In this document: one piece after another, positions 44,471-51,992 of the stretch
Layout of the letters: every line of letters starts with the position of its first letter
Position numbering within the stretch: the first letter of the stretch is position 1
NCBI GenBank assembly: GCA_947453725.1
Contig: CANGHH010000001.1
Span: 310,001 to 374,000 of the forward strand
Source: Betaproteobacteria bacterium
GTDB taxonomy: Bacteria; Pseudomonadota; Gammaproteobacteria; Burkholderiales; Burkholderiaceae_C
Reading direction: 5' to 3'
Length of the DNA stretch: 64,000 nucleotides
Notes under the pieces: generated by a model
Database searches by the model: none
The model's input: only the letters and a program-made list of their open reading frames with translations
What the model was told of the DNA's origin: nothing
Made by a program: the position numbers and the translations under genes

Positions 44471-44546
44471 GGGCTCTTAGCTCAGTTGGTAGAGCAGCGG
44501 ACTCTTAATCCGTTGGTCGACAGTTCGAATCTGTCAGGGCCCACCA
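44471..44546 (+). tRNA. tRNA-Lys (anticodon CUU)
   Basis: 76 nt with encoded CCA. The acceptor GGGCTCT pairs with AGGGCCC (one G-U), anticodon loop CTCTTAA, T arm GACAG-TTCGAAT-CTGTC. It shares the whole anticodon stem with the UUU isoacceptor 44 nt upstream, suggesting duplication followed by anticodon change, and reads AAG, the preferred Lys codon in this high-GC genome. Confidence 0.97.
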
Positions 44547-44572
44547 ACACGCTTGCTCAGTCAAGCATCCAC

Positions 44573-44596
44573 AAAGCCAGCCTTCGCGCTGGCTTT
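44573..44596 (+). terminator. Terminator of the tRNA-Lys unit
   Basis: A perfect 9-bp stem AAAGCCAGC / GCTGGCTTT with a 6-nt loop, followed by a pyrimidine run. It is 26 nt after the second tRNA and closes the tRNA transcript. Confidence 0.75.
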
Positions 44597-44773
44597 GTCC
44601 TTTCTGGGCCCTTCAGCCGGGCTCGACCGCCGCCCCGGTTGCTCCTGTTCTTTCGGGCAAGCGGTTCAGTGGGTTTCCGCCGCCTGGCGCTGACGCGCGC
44701 GCGGCAGGGGAAAATGGCTGCCGCCCGGCTGCCTCTATCCTCTGCCTTCCAGCCATCGAAAACGGAGTTCACC

Positions 44774-45928
44774 TTGACCTTCAAAGTCGCCCTGATCGGT
44801 TCGCGCTACTTCGCAGCGACCGTGTTCCAAGCGCTGCGGCAAGAGTCCGGCGTATCCATCGTGGCGGTGGTGGCCCCGGCAGCCGATGACCGGCTGGCGC
44901 TGGCCGCGCGCGCCGCCGGTGTTGAAGCCGTCCACGTCCTCGACAACCCCAAGCTCGTGCCCGGCGACGCCGTGCCCGAGGTCGACCTGATCGTTGCCGC
45001 CCACACCCATGCCCGCGTCAGCAACGAAGCGCTGGCCCGCGCGCGGCTGGGTGGCGTCGGCTACCACCCGTCGCTGCTGCCGCGGCACCGCGGCATCGCG
45101 GCCGTCGAGTGGACGGTGCTGCAAGGCGACGCCATCGCCGGCGGTTCGGTCTACCACCTGGCCGACGGCTGGGACGCCGGCGCCATCGCGGCGCAGGACT
45201 GGTGCTTCGTCGGCCGCGGTGAAAACGCGCGTGAACTGTGGGAGCGCGCGCTGGCGCCGCTGGGCCTGAAGCTGCTGGCCCAGGTGGTGCGCCATGCGCG
45301 CGACCATGGCGAACTGCCGGCGCACACGCAAGACCCGCGTTTCGCGACCCGGGCGCCGATGCTGCGCCGCACCGTCAAGCTCGACGACGACGCCGTGCCG
45401 GCCGCCGCCGACCTGGTGGTCACCGTGATGGGCCCCGACCGGCCCGGCATCGTCGCGCGGCTGGCCGATGTCGCGCACCGCTTTGGCGCGAACTGGGCAG
45501 CCAGCCGCCTGTCGCGGATGGCTGGCGAGTTCGCCGGCACCGTGCACCTGGAAGTGCCGCCCGACCGCGCCGAGGCCCTGGCCGCCGCGCTGCGCGAGTT
45601 GCAGACCGCCGGTCTGCAGATCGCGATCGCGCAGAGCGCCAGCGGCGGACCGGCGCCCGGTTGGCGCAGCGTGGCGCTCGACCTGGTCGGCGCCGACCGC
45701 GCCGGCATCGTCAGCCAGTTGACCCGCCGGCTGGCCGAGCGCGGCGTCAGCATCGAGCAGTTGCAGACCGATCCATTGGTTGCCGACGACGGCAGCGTGC
45801 GCTTCAAGGTCAGCGCGCACCTGCTGGTGCCGCAGGCCGTCGGCAACGACACCCTGCGTGCCGACCTCGAGGGCCTGGCCAACGAGATGACCCTGGACAT
45901 CGCGCTCGGCGAACGCGCGGCCGGCTGA
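44774..45928 (+). CDS. Formyltransferase-like protein fused to two ACT domains
   Basis: A protein of 384 residues from a TTG start with GGAG six bases upstream (an ATG 60 nt earlier in frame would add 20 unmatched residues). Residues 1-195 are a formyl-transfer N domain: VALIGSRYFAATVFQAL, GVGYHPSLLPRHRG with H98, and DGWDAGAI with D134. At the position of the catalytic Asn of Fmt/ArnA/PurU there is Gly (G96), which marks a variant subgroup. Residues 211-285 and 300-378 are two ACT domains (VMGPDRPGIVARL and VGADRAGIVSQL), like GcvR. PurU has the opposite order (ACT first, formyl domain last). Role unknown; regulation of one-carbon or glycine metabolism is conceivable. Confidence 0.78.
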   Translation: MTFKVALIGSRYFAATVFQALRQESGVSIVAVVAPAADDRLALAARAAGVEAVHVLDNPKLVPGDAVPEVDLIVAAHTHARVSNEALARARLGGVGYHPSLLPRHRGIAAVEWTVLQGDAIAGGSVYHLADGWDAGAIAAQDWCFVGRGENARELWERALAPLGLKLLAQVVRHARDHGELPAHTQDPRFATRAPMLRRTVKLDDDAVPAAADLVVTVMGPDRPGIVARLADVAHRFGANWAASRLSRMAGEFAGTVHLEVPPDRAEALAAALRELQTAGLQIAIAQSASGGPAPGWRSVALDLVGADRAGIVSQLTRRLAERGVSIEQLQTDPLVADDGSVRFKVSAHLLVPQAVGNDTLRADLEGLANEMTLDIALGERAAG

Positions 45929-45949
45929 AGCGGGCCGCAGGCCGCCCCC

Positions 45950-46074
45950 TACAATCCGGGCTGCCCGCTGGCGGCGCCTGGCGCTTGCAGTCGCCTCGCC
46001 CACCACCGCTGTCGCCCTGCGCGCGCCGGCACCCGGATCGGTCCTGCTGACAGGGCGGCGCCGCCAGGCGCCGC
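45950..46074 (+). promoter_or_regulatory. Promoter and structured leader of the DUF3348-DUF802-OmpA-DUF2894 operon
   Basis: TACAAT (45950-45955) follows the previous gene by 22 bp. The resulting leader to the first ATG is about 200 nt. It contains a 13-bp inverted repeat with arms GCGGCGCCTGGCG (45971-45983) and CGCCAGGCGCCGC (46062-46074), 78 bp apart, which would close a large stem-loop. I do not recognise a riboswitch. No -35 was found. Confidence 0.4.
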
Positions 46075-46161
46075 GACAAGCCGGTCGTGGCGTGCAGTTG
46101 GCAGGCCCGCCAGTGGCGGATCTGCAGTTCGACCACCGTTCACTTTTCACTCGGTAGCTCA

Positions 46162-46923
46162 ATGACCGGTTCGGCAGCGGCATGGCCGCGCACCCCTTTC
46201 AGCAGTTCCAGCCTCATCCGCTGCCTTTCCGACCTGGACCTGGGCGATGGACCCGCAGCCGGGTTCGCCGCCCCGCCCAAGCCGACCCTGGCCGCCCGTC
46301 TGGGCGACTGGCTGGGCTGGACCGACGCGATCGCGCTGTCGGCCGCGCTGCAGCGAGGGGCCGAGCCTGCGCCCGGTCCGGCCGCGCCGGTGCCCGGATT
46401 CGACGCGGCGCAAGCCTTTGCCCGGGTGCGCCAGGACCTGACGCTCGGTGTGCTGCACGACGCGGTCTTTGCCGAGGCCCCGGCGGACCCGGGCCAGACC
46501 CCGTCGGCGCCCCTGCCGTCGGCGCTGCCCGGCGGCGAGGCGGTGACCGGTTTCCTGCCCTACCGCCGGGGCTATCTGGCCCACCAGCGGGCGATGGACG
46601 CCCGCATCGGCCCGCTGCGCGTCCAGGTGCGTGCGGCGCTGGCGGCCCGCTCGCCGGCGCTGCGGCAACTGGCGGCGCTGGATGCCGCGATGGACGCCGC
46701 CCTGGGCCCGCGTGAGCGCCATCTGCTGGCCAAAGTGCCGGCGGTGCTGGAAAGGCATTACGCGCGCCTGCAGCCGGCGCTTCCGACGCCGCAGGCGGCG
46801 CCCGGCTTGAGCGCCTTCTGCCGCGACGCGCAAGGCGTCCTGCTCGCCGAGCTGGACTTTCGCCTGCAGGCGACAGCCGGCATGGTCGAAGCGCTGGGCC
46901 TCGAAGCCGCGGGCGCGCCATGA
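46162..46923 (+). CDS. DUF3348 protein, first gene of the motor cassette
   Basis: A 253-residue soluble protein, Ala/Leu/Pro-rich and largely alpha-helical in its second half. It shows the DUF3348 pattern, with a helical C-terminal part carrying QRAMDARIGPLRVQVRAAL, LAKVPAVLERHY and LLAELDFRLQATAGMVEAL. There is no signal peptide or membrane helix. Its stop overlaps the MotA-like gene as ATGA. The start is the ATG giving MTGSAAAWPRTPFSSSSL; upstream in-frame codons lack any match. The function is unknown. In this cassette type it always precedes the membrane component, so a cytoplasmic partner of the motor is likely. Confidence 0.75.
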   Translation: MTGSAAAWPRTPFSSSSLIRCLSDLDLGDGPAAGFAAPPKPTLAARLGDWLGWTDAIALSAALQRGAEPAPGPAAPVPGFDAAQAFARVRQDLTLGVLHDAVFAEAPADPGQTPSAPLPSALPGGEAVTGFLPYRRGYLAHQRAMDARIGPLRVQVRAALAARSPALRQLAALDAAMDAALGPRERHLLAKVPAVLERHYARLQPALPTPQAAPGLSAFCRDAQGVLLAELDFRLQATAGMVEALGLEAAGAP

Positions 46924-48422
46924 ACAGGGCACCAGGCCTGACCGTTTTCGCGCTCGGACTGGCCGCCGTGGCCTGGGTCGGCTGGGGCTATGTCGGCGCC
47001 AACCCGCTGGGCCTGACGATGACCGCGCTGATCGGCGCCTGTTACCTGGCGGGCGCGCTGGAATTGCTGCGTTTCGACCAGGCCACGTCCAGCCTGCGTC
47101 TGGCTTTGTCCGCGATCCCCGACAAGCTGAGTCACCTCGGCGCGTGGCTCGGCCGGGTCCACCCGTCGTTGCAGAACCCGGTGCGCCTGCGCATCGAGGG
47201 CGAACGCGTGGGCCTGCCCGGCCCGGCGATGACGCCCTACCTGGTCGGCCTGCTGGTGCTGCTGGGCATGTTGGGTACCTTCCTGGGCATGGTGGTGACG
47301 CTGAACGGCGCGGTGCTGGCCATCGAGAGCACCGCCGATCTGCCGGCCATCCGCGCCGCGTTGACTGCGCCCGTCAAGGGCCTGGGGCTGGCCTTCGGCA
47401 CCTCCATCGCCGGCGTGGCGGCTTCGGCGATGCTGGGACTGCTGTCGGCCTTGTGCCGGCGCGCCCGGCTGCACGCGGCGCAAGGGCTGGACAGCCGCAT
47501 CGCGACCGACTTGCGCGCCTTTTCGCTGGCCCACCAGCGTGAGGAAACGCTCAAGGCCCTGCAGGGCCAGGCCCGGGCCCTGCCCGATGTGGCGCAGCAG
47601 TTGCAAGGCTTGATCGCGCAGCTGGGCGACCACAGCCTGGCCCTGAACGCCCAACTGCTGGCCCAGCAGGAACGCTTCCACCAGCAGGCCCAGGCCGCCT
47701 ACAGCGGTCTGGCGGCGTCGGTCGAGCAGTCGCTGCGGCACAGCCTGGACGAGGGCGTCCGCGCAACCGCCGCGGCCGTCCAGCCGTTCGTCGAGCGCAC
47801 CTTGGCCAGCCTGGCGCAGGAAAGCACCCGGCTGCACGAAAGTCTGGCGCGCAGCGCCGAGCTGCAGCAAGGCGCCCTGGCGGCGCGCCTGGGCAGCCAG
47901 CAGGAACTGGTCACCCAGGCGCTGGCCGACAGCCTGGCGCGCGACCAACAGTTGCAGGACGAGCGCAGCCGCATCCTGCAGGGCCTGGGCGGCGTGCTCG
48001 ACGGCGTCCAGCAGGGCTTGGCCGAACAGCGCGGCGCCATCGACGCGCTGGTGACCTCGTCGGCCCAGCTGCTGCACGAGGTCGGCACGCGCTTCGCGGC
48101 GTCCGTCGACGCCGGTTCCGTCCAGCTGAACGCGGTCGCCGCGCAGCTCACCGGCAGCGCGCTGGAGGTGGCCAGCCTGGGCGAGGCCTTCGGCTTCGGC
48201 GTGCAGCGCTTCAGCGCCGCCAGCGACGGGCTGATCGCCACCTTGCAGCGCATCGAAGCCTCGCTGAACAAGTCCACCGCGCGCAGCGACGAGCAGCTGG
48301 CCTATTACGTCGCCCAGGCGCGGGAGATCATCGACCTCAGCATCCTGTCGCAGAAGCAGATCGTCGAAGACCTGCAGCAGTTCGCCCGCCAGGCGGCGCC
48401 ACCTCCCGCCGAGGTCGGCTGA
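46920..48422 (+). CDS. DUF802 membrane protein, MotA/ExbB/ZorA-like with long helical tail
   Basis: A 500-residue protein. Transmembrane helices are predicted at about 7-25, 31-50, 106-126 and 154-178. The third holds LLVLLGMLGTFLGMVV and the fourth GLGLAFGTSIAGVAASAML, the paired Gly/Thr/Ser patterns seen in the proton-channel helices of MotA, TolQ and ExbB. Residues 185-490 are a polar, heptad-rich, Gln/Ala/Leu tail with repeats typical of DUF802, likely a cytoplasmic coiled coil. This is the layout of ZorA of Zorya systems. It overlaps its neighbours (ATGA in front, TGATG behind). Confidence 0.82.
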   Translation: MNRAPGLTVFALGLAAVAWVGWGYVGANPLGLTMTALIGACYLAGALELLRFDQATSSLRLALSAIPDKLSHLGAWLGRVHPSLQNPVRLRIEGERVGLPGPAMTPYLVGLLVLLGMLGTFLGMVVTLNGAVLAIESTADLPAIRAALTAPVKGLGLAFGTSIAGVAASAMLGLLSALCRRARLHAAQGLDSRIATDLRAFSLAHQREETLKALQGQARALPDVAQQLQGLIAQLGDHSLALNAQLLAQQERFHQQAQAAYSGLAASVEQSLRHSLDEGVRATAAAVQPFVERTLASLAQESTRLHESLARSAELQQGALAARLGSQQELVTQALADSLARDQQLQDERSRILQGLGGVLDGVQQGLAEQRGAIDALVTSSAQLLHEVGTRFAASVDAGSVQLNAVAAQLTGSALEVASLGEAFGFGVQRFSAASDGLIATLQRIEASLNKSTARSDEQLAYYVAQAREIIDLSILSQKQIVEDLQQFARQAAPPPAEVG

Positions 48423-49072
48423 TGGACGACGGCGACGCCGGCCTGGAGCAGACCGCGCCCGTCTGGGCCGTCTTCGGCGACCTGATGTCGGGCCTGCTCG
48501 GGGCCTTCGTGCTGATGCTGGTGTGCGTGCTGGCCATGCAGCTGGAACTGGCGACCCACCTGGCTTCCGAGGTCCGCCAGCGCCAGGCCGAACAGCAGCA
48601 GCGGCTGGCGCTGGAGCGCGCCCTCGCAGGCCCGTTGGCGAGCGGCCGCGTGACCCTGAACAATGGCCGCATCGGCATCAGTGGCAGCGTGCTGTTTGCC
48701 TTGAACTCTGACCAGTTGCAGCCTGAAGGGCGGCAAGTCCTGAAGAGTTTGGCGGCGCCGCTGGCGGTCTACCTCGGGGCTGGCGGCGAATTGCTGATGG
48801 TCAGCGGCTACACCGACGACCGGCCGGTGGTCGACAGCAACCGTCAGTTCGCCGACAACCTGGAGCTGTCGGCGCAGCGTGCGCTGACCGTGACCCGCGC
48901 GCTGGTTGAAGCCGGCGTGCCGGCCTCGGCGGTCTTCGCCGCGGCCTTCGGGCCCGAGCAGCCGGTGGCGTCCAACGCCGACGCCGCCGGGCGGTCGCGC
49001 AACCGGCGCGTCGAAATGGCGCCGGTGCCGAAAGCCAGCCGGGCGCCGGCGCAGCCGTCATCAGCACCATGA
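48422..49072 (+). CDS. OmpA/MotB-like peptidoglycan-binding stator partner (ZorB-like)
   Basis: A 216-residue protein. A single transmembrane helix (13-38) carries Asp20 in FGDLMSGLLGAFVLMLV, the position and context of the proton-accepting Asp of MotB (D32) and of ZorB. A short coiled coil leads to an OmpA-like domain (about 85-200) with VLFALNSDQLQPEGRQ, VSGYTDDRPV, NLELSAQRALTVTRAL and NRRVEM, which would anchor to peptidoglycan. Together with the preceding gene it would form a 5:2-type rotary or pulsing ion channel. It is not near flagellar or tol genes. Confidence 0.85.
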   Translation: MDDGDAGLEQTAPVWAVFGDLMSGLLGAFVLMLVCVLAMQLELATHLASEVRQRQAEQQQRLALERALAGPLASGRVTLNNGRIGISGSVLFALNSDQLQPEGRQVLKSLAAPLAVYLGAGGELLMVSGYTDDRPVVDSNRQFADNLELSAQRALTVTRALVEAGVPASAVFAAAFGPEQPVASNADAAGRSRNRRVEMAPVPKASRAPAQPSSAP

Positions 49073-49794
49073 CTGCCATCAGCGCTGGCCAGGCGCCCGT
49101 TTCCCCGCAAGCGGCCGAGGCAGATGACGGCGGGCCGTCGATCGAGGCCCTGCGGGCGCGCGGCGGCCAGCGGCTGGACCCGGTCCACTTCCGTTTCATT
49201 GAAGCACTGGCCCGCCGGGCGACGGCGCAGGACGGCGACGTCGGCCGCCTGTTGCGCGCCCGTATCGCCGAGCTGACGGCGGCCCTGGCGCAGCGGCTGG
49301 CGCAGAACCCGGCCGCCGCCGAGCGGACCCCCGGCGGCGCCGTGGCGGCCTTTCCCGGCCGCGCCGAAGGCCCCGCTGCGCGCAGCCTGCTGGCCGATCT
49401 GGTCCACCGCATCGACGGCCAGGCGGCGCCCGCCGCGGCCGGTCCGCGGGGCGAGGCCGGCGCCGGCCAGGTCGCCTTCAGCGGTGAATTGAAAGCGCTG
49501 CGCTACTTCAGAAGCACCTGGTCCGGCCTGCGGGTCGAGCGCCAGCTGGCGCAGTCGCTGGCCCAGGTCCCCGAAAACGCCGGTCCGTTGCATTCCGATC
49601 GGCTGGTGCTGCGCGCCTTGCAGGCCATGCGCGAGATCTCGCCGGCCTACCTCGGCCGTTTCATGTCCGGCGTCGACACCCTGATCGGGCTCGACCAGCT
49701 CGACGGTGGCGACAGCGCGCTGCGCGCCAAGCCGACGCGCGGCGGCGACGACAAGCCGCGCCAACCCCTGCGCGCCCGGGCGCTGCGCCGCTAG
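49069..49794 (+). CDS. DUF2894 protein, last gene of the motor cassette
   Basis: A 241-residue basic soluble protein with an N-terminal disordered part, IEALRARGGQRLDPVHFRFIEALARRA near residues 25-50, and a C-terminal helical domain (FSGELKALRYFRSTWSGLRVERQLAQSLAQVPENAGPLHSDRLVLRAL is recognisable through ALRYFRSTWSGLRVERQL). It matches DUF2894, which is found at the end of this cassette. There is no membrane helix. The 4-nt overlap with the OmpA gene shows coupling. Function is unknown; it could act in the cytoplasm as effector or regulator of the motor. Confidence 0.75.
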   Translation: MTAISAGQAPVSPQAAEADDGGPSIEALRARGGQRLDPVHFRFIEALARRATAQDGDVGRLLRARIAELTAALAQRLAQNPAAAERTPGGAVAAFPGRAEGPAARSLLADLVHRIDGQAAPAAAGPRGEAGAGQVAFSGELKALRYFRSTWSGLRVERQLAQSLAQVPENAGPLHSDRLVLRALQAMREISPAYLGRFMSGVDTLIGLDQLDGGDSALRAKPTRGGDDKPRQPLRARALRR

Positions 49795-49884
49795 CTAGCG
49801 GCGTGCGCCGCGCCTCAGCCGCCGCGCGGTGGCCGGCCAGAGCCTGTACAAACGGCGGTTCAGACGCCGACAGGAGATCTCGAC

Positions 49885-51189
49885 ATGCAAGCTTCGAATT
49901 CGCGATGGGCTCCGCCGGCGGCCGCCGCGGCCGGCCGCCGGCGGCTGCTGGCCGGCGGCGCGGCCTGGACCGGCCTGGCGCTGGCCGGCTGCGCGAGCAC
50001 GCCGGCCGGTCCGTCGCTCGGCCGCGTGGTGGTGGTCGGTGGCGGCTACGGCGGCGCCACGGCGGCGCGCTACCTGCGGCTGTGGGGCGGTCAGGTCGAA
50101 GTCACGCTGGTCGAGCGCAGTCCGCAGTTCGTCTCCTGCCCGATGTCCAACCTGGTGGTCGGCGGCTACCGGCAGCTGGCCGCCATCACGCGAAGTTACG
50201 ACGGCCTCAGCGCCTTGGGCGTGCGGGTGCTGCAGGGCGAGGTCGTGGCCATCGATGCGGCGGGCAAGACCGTGCGCCTGGCCGACGGCCGCCAACTGCC
50301 CTACGACCGCCTGATCGTGTCGCCGGGCATCGACTTCATGACCGAACAGGTCGGCGGGCTGGCCGCTGGGCTGGAAAGTGGCCGCGTCGTGCACGCCTGG
50401 AAAGCCGGTGCGCAGACGCTCGCGCTGCGCCAGCAGCTGGTCGACATGCCCGACGGTGGCGTCTATGCCATCTGCATCCCGCCGGCACCCTACCGCTGCC
50501 CGCCGGCACCCTACGAGCGGGCCTGCCTGGTGGCCAGCTACTTCAGGGCGGCCAAGCCGCGCAGCAAGGTGCTGGTGCTCGACGCCAACCCCGAGATCCA
50601 GTCCAAGAAGGCGCTGTTCGAGCGGGCTTTCGCCGAGCACCACGCCGGCATCCTGGAGTACCGGCCGAACGCCGAGCTGAAGGACGTCGACGGGCGCACC
50701 GCCAGGCTGGAATTCGAGGACGTCCAGGCTGATGTGCTGAACGTGGTGCCGCCCCAGCGCGCCGCCGACCTGGCGCGCAGCGCCGGGCTGGTGAACATCA
50801 ACCAGCGCTGGGTGGGCGTGAACTGGCTGACGATGGAGTCCACCGTGCGGCCCGGCGTGCACGTGCTGGGCGACGCCACCTTCCCGGCGCCGCTGATGCC
50901 CAAGTCGGGCCACATGGCCAACCAGCAGGCCAAGGTGGCGGCGGCGGCGGTGATCCAGTTGCTCAAGGGTCAGGCCGTCAATGCCACGCCGCTGGCGGTG
51001 AACATCTGCTACAGCTTCGTCACGCCGCGCTTGGCCATCCACGTGGCCACGGCGCACCGCTACGACGCGGCCGAACGCAGCTTCAGGACCGTGCCTGGTG
51101 CGGGCGGTCTGTCGCCCGCCGCCAGCGCGCAGGAAGCGGGCGACGCGCAGTCCTGGGCCGACAACATCTGGGCCGACATGCTGGGCTGA
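49885..51189 (+). CDS. FccB/SoxF-like flavocytochrome c sulfide dehydrogenase flavoprotein
   Basis: A 434-residue FAD protein. It begins with a Tat-like Arg run (GRRRLLAGG) and a lipobox-like LAGC, so export is expected. The dinucleotide fold is VVVVGGGYGGATAARYL. Conserved cysteines are C85 (FVSCPMSN, flavin-linked in FccB), C205 (YRCPPAPYER) and C374 (NICYSF), the last two being the redox pair. The C-terminal FCSD flavin-binding domain is present. It oxidises sulfide to sulfur or polysulfide in relatives. The cytochrome subunit gene, normally adjacent, is missing here. AGGAG precedes the ATG. Confidence 0.88.
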   Translation: MQASNSRWAPPAAAAAGRRRLLAGGAAWTGLALAGCASTPAGPSLGRVVVVGGGYGGATAARYLRLWGGQVEVTLVERSPQFVSCPMSNLVVGGYRQLAAITRSYDGLSALGVRVLQGEVVAIDAAGKTVRLADGRQLPYDRLIVSPGIDFMTEQVGGLAAGLESGRVVHAWKAGAQTLALRQQLVDMPDGGVYAICIPPAPYRCPPAPYERACLVASYFRAAKPRSKVLVLDANPEIQSKKALFERAFAEHHAGILEYRPNAELKDVDGRTARLEFEDVQADVLNVVPPQRAADLARSAGLVNINQRWVGVNWLTMESTVRPGVHVLGDATFPAPLMPKSGHMANQQAKVAAAAVIQLLKGQAVNATPLAVNICYSFVTPRLAIHVATAHRYDAAERSFRTVPGAGGLSPAASAQEAGDAQSWADNIWADMLG

Positions 51190-51198
51190 GCGGGAAAT

Positions 51199-51218
51199 TG
51201 CAGCGCTTCAGCGCTGCA
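51199..51218. terminator. Hairpin between fccB-like and dienelactone hydrolase genes
   Basis: TGCAGCGC, TTCA, GCGCTGCA, a perfect 8-bp stem overlapping the stop codon of the minus-strand gene and lying ten bases after the plus-strand stop. Only short A/T runs flank it, so it may act weakly in either direction. Confidence 0.45.
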
Positions 51219-51942
51219 GCTTGCGGGCGAACAGGCTGAACAGCCGTTCCCAATGCCGCTCGGCGGCCGGCCGGTTGTAGATGGCGCCGCGCTGCGGAAA
51301 GACGAAACCGTGCTCCACCGCCGGGTACCACTCGATGCGGTGCGGCGTGCCGGCTGCCACCAGCGCGGCCTGCAGCGCTTCGATGTCGGCGGGCGGTGCC
51401 CATTTGTCGATTTCGGCGCAGGCGAAATAGCTCTCGCAGGCGATCTGCGGCGCCATGCGATGCGGTGAATCCGCCGCGGCGGTGGCCATGTTGGCGCCGT
51501 GGATCGACGCGATGCAGCGCAACCGGTCGGGGAAGGCCGCCGCCGCCCACATCACGAAAGGCCCGCTCATGCAGTAGCCCACGGCGCCGATGCGGCTGGC
51601 GTCGGCGCCGGCCTGGCCGCCGACGAACTGCAGCATCGCGTCGGTGTCGCAGCGCGTCGTCGCGGCGTTCAGCGTGGCCATCAGGCCGAACATCTGCGCC
51701 AGCGTGGCCTCGCTGCGTTCCTTCAGCCAGAAGTCGCGGCTGCTGCGGTAGTAAAGGTTCGGCAGGACGACGAAATAGCCCACCGCCGCCAGCCGCCGCG
51801 CCATGTCGTGCAACTCCTCGCGCTTGCCGGGCGCGTCCATGTAGAACAGCACCACCGGGTGCGGACCGTCTTCCTCGGGGTGGACGACGAAGCTGTTCAT
51901 CGCGCCGTCGGCGGTGGGGATGTCGACCTGCAGTTCGATCAT
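51208..51942 (-). CDS. Dienelactone hydrolase family protein
   Basis: A 244-residue alpha/beta hydrolase with Cys nucleophile C124 in VGYCMSG and the His in VEHGF, as in dienelactone hydrolase. Carboxymethylenebutenolidase activity in the chlorocatechol route is the classical role, but most homologues act on unidentified esters or lactones. The start gives MIELQVDIPTADG; longer in-frame readings have no match. No aromatic-degradation genes are nearby. Confidence 0.9.
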   Translation of the reverse strand: MIELQVDIPTADGAMNSFVVHPEEDGPHPVVLFYMDAPGKREELHDMARRLAAVGYFVVLPNLYYRSSRDFWLKERSEATLAQMFGLMATLNAATTRCDTDAMLQFVGGQAGADASRIGAVGYCMSGPFVMWAAAAFPDRLRCIASIHGANMATAAADSPHRMAPQIACESYFACAEIDKWAPPADIEALQAALVAAGTPHRIEWYPAVEHGFVFPQRGAIYNRPAAERHWERLFSLFARKLQR

Positions 51943-51992
51943 GGGGGCTCCTGTTCGGGTTCTGGGTCTTTGGTGTGATGAATGGGCGGGCC

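Noticed and set aside
44714..44773. Upstream ATG as the start of the formyltransferase-ACT fusion
   Set aside because: It adds 20 residues without similarity to the domain, whereas the TTG has a properly spaced GGAG. It cannot be fully excluded.
46920..49072. Flagellar stator genes motA and motB
   Set aside because: No flagellar genes are nearby, the long helical tail does not occur in MotA, and the flanking DUF genes point to a distinct cassette.
49885..51942. Sox or sulfide-oxidation gene cluster
   Set aside because: Only one FccB-like gene is present; the neighbours are a dienelactone hydrolase and the motor cassette.
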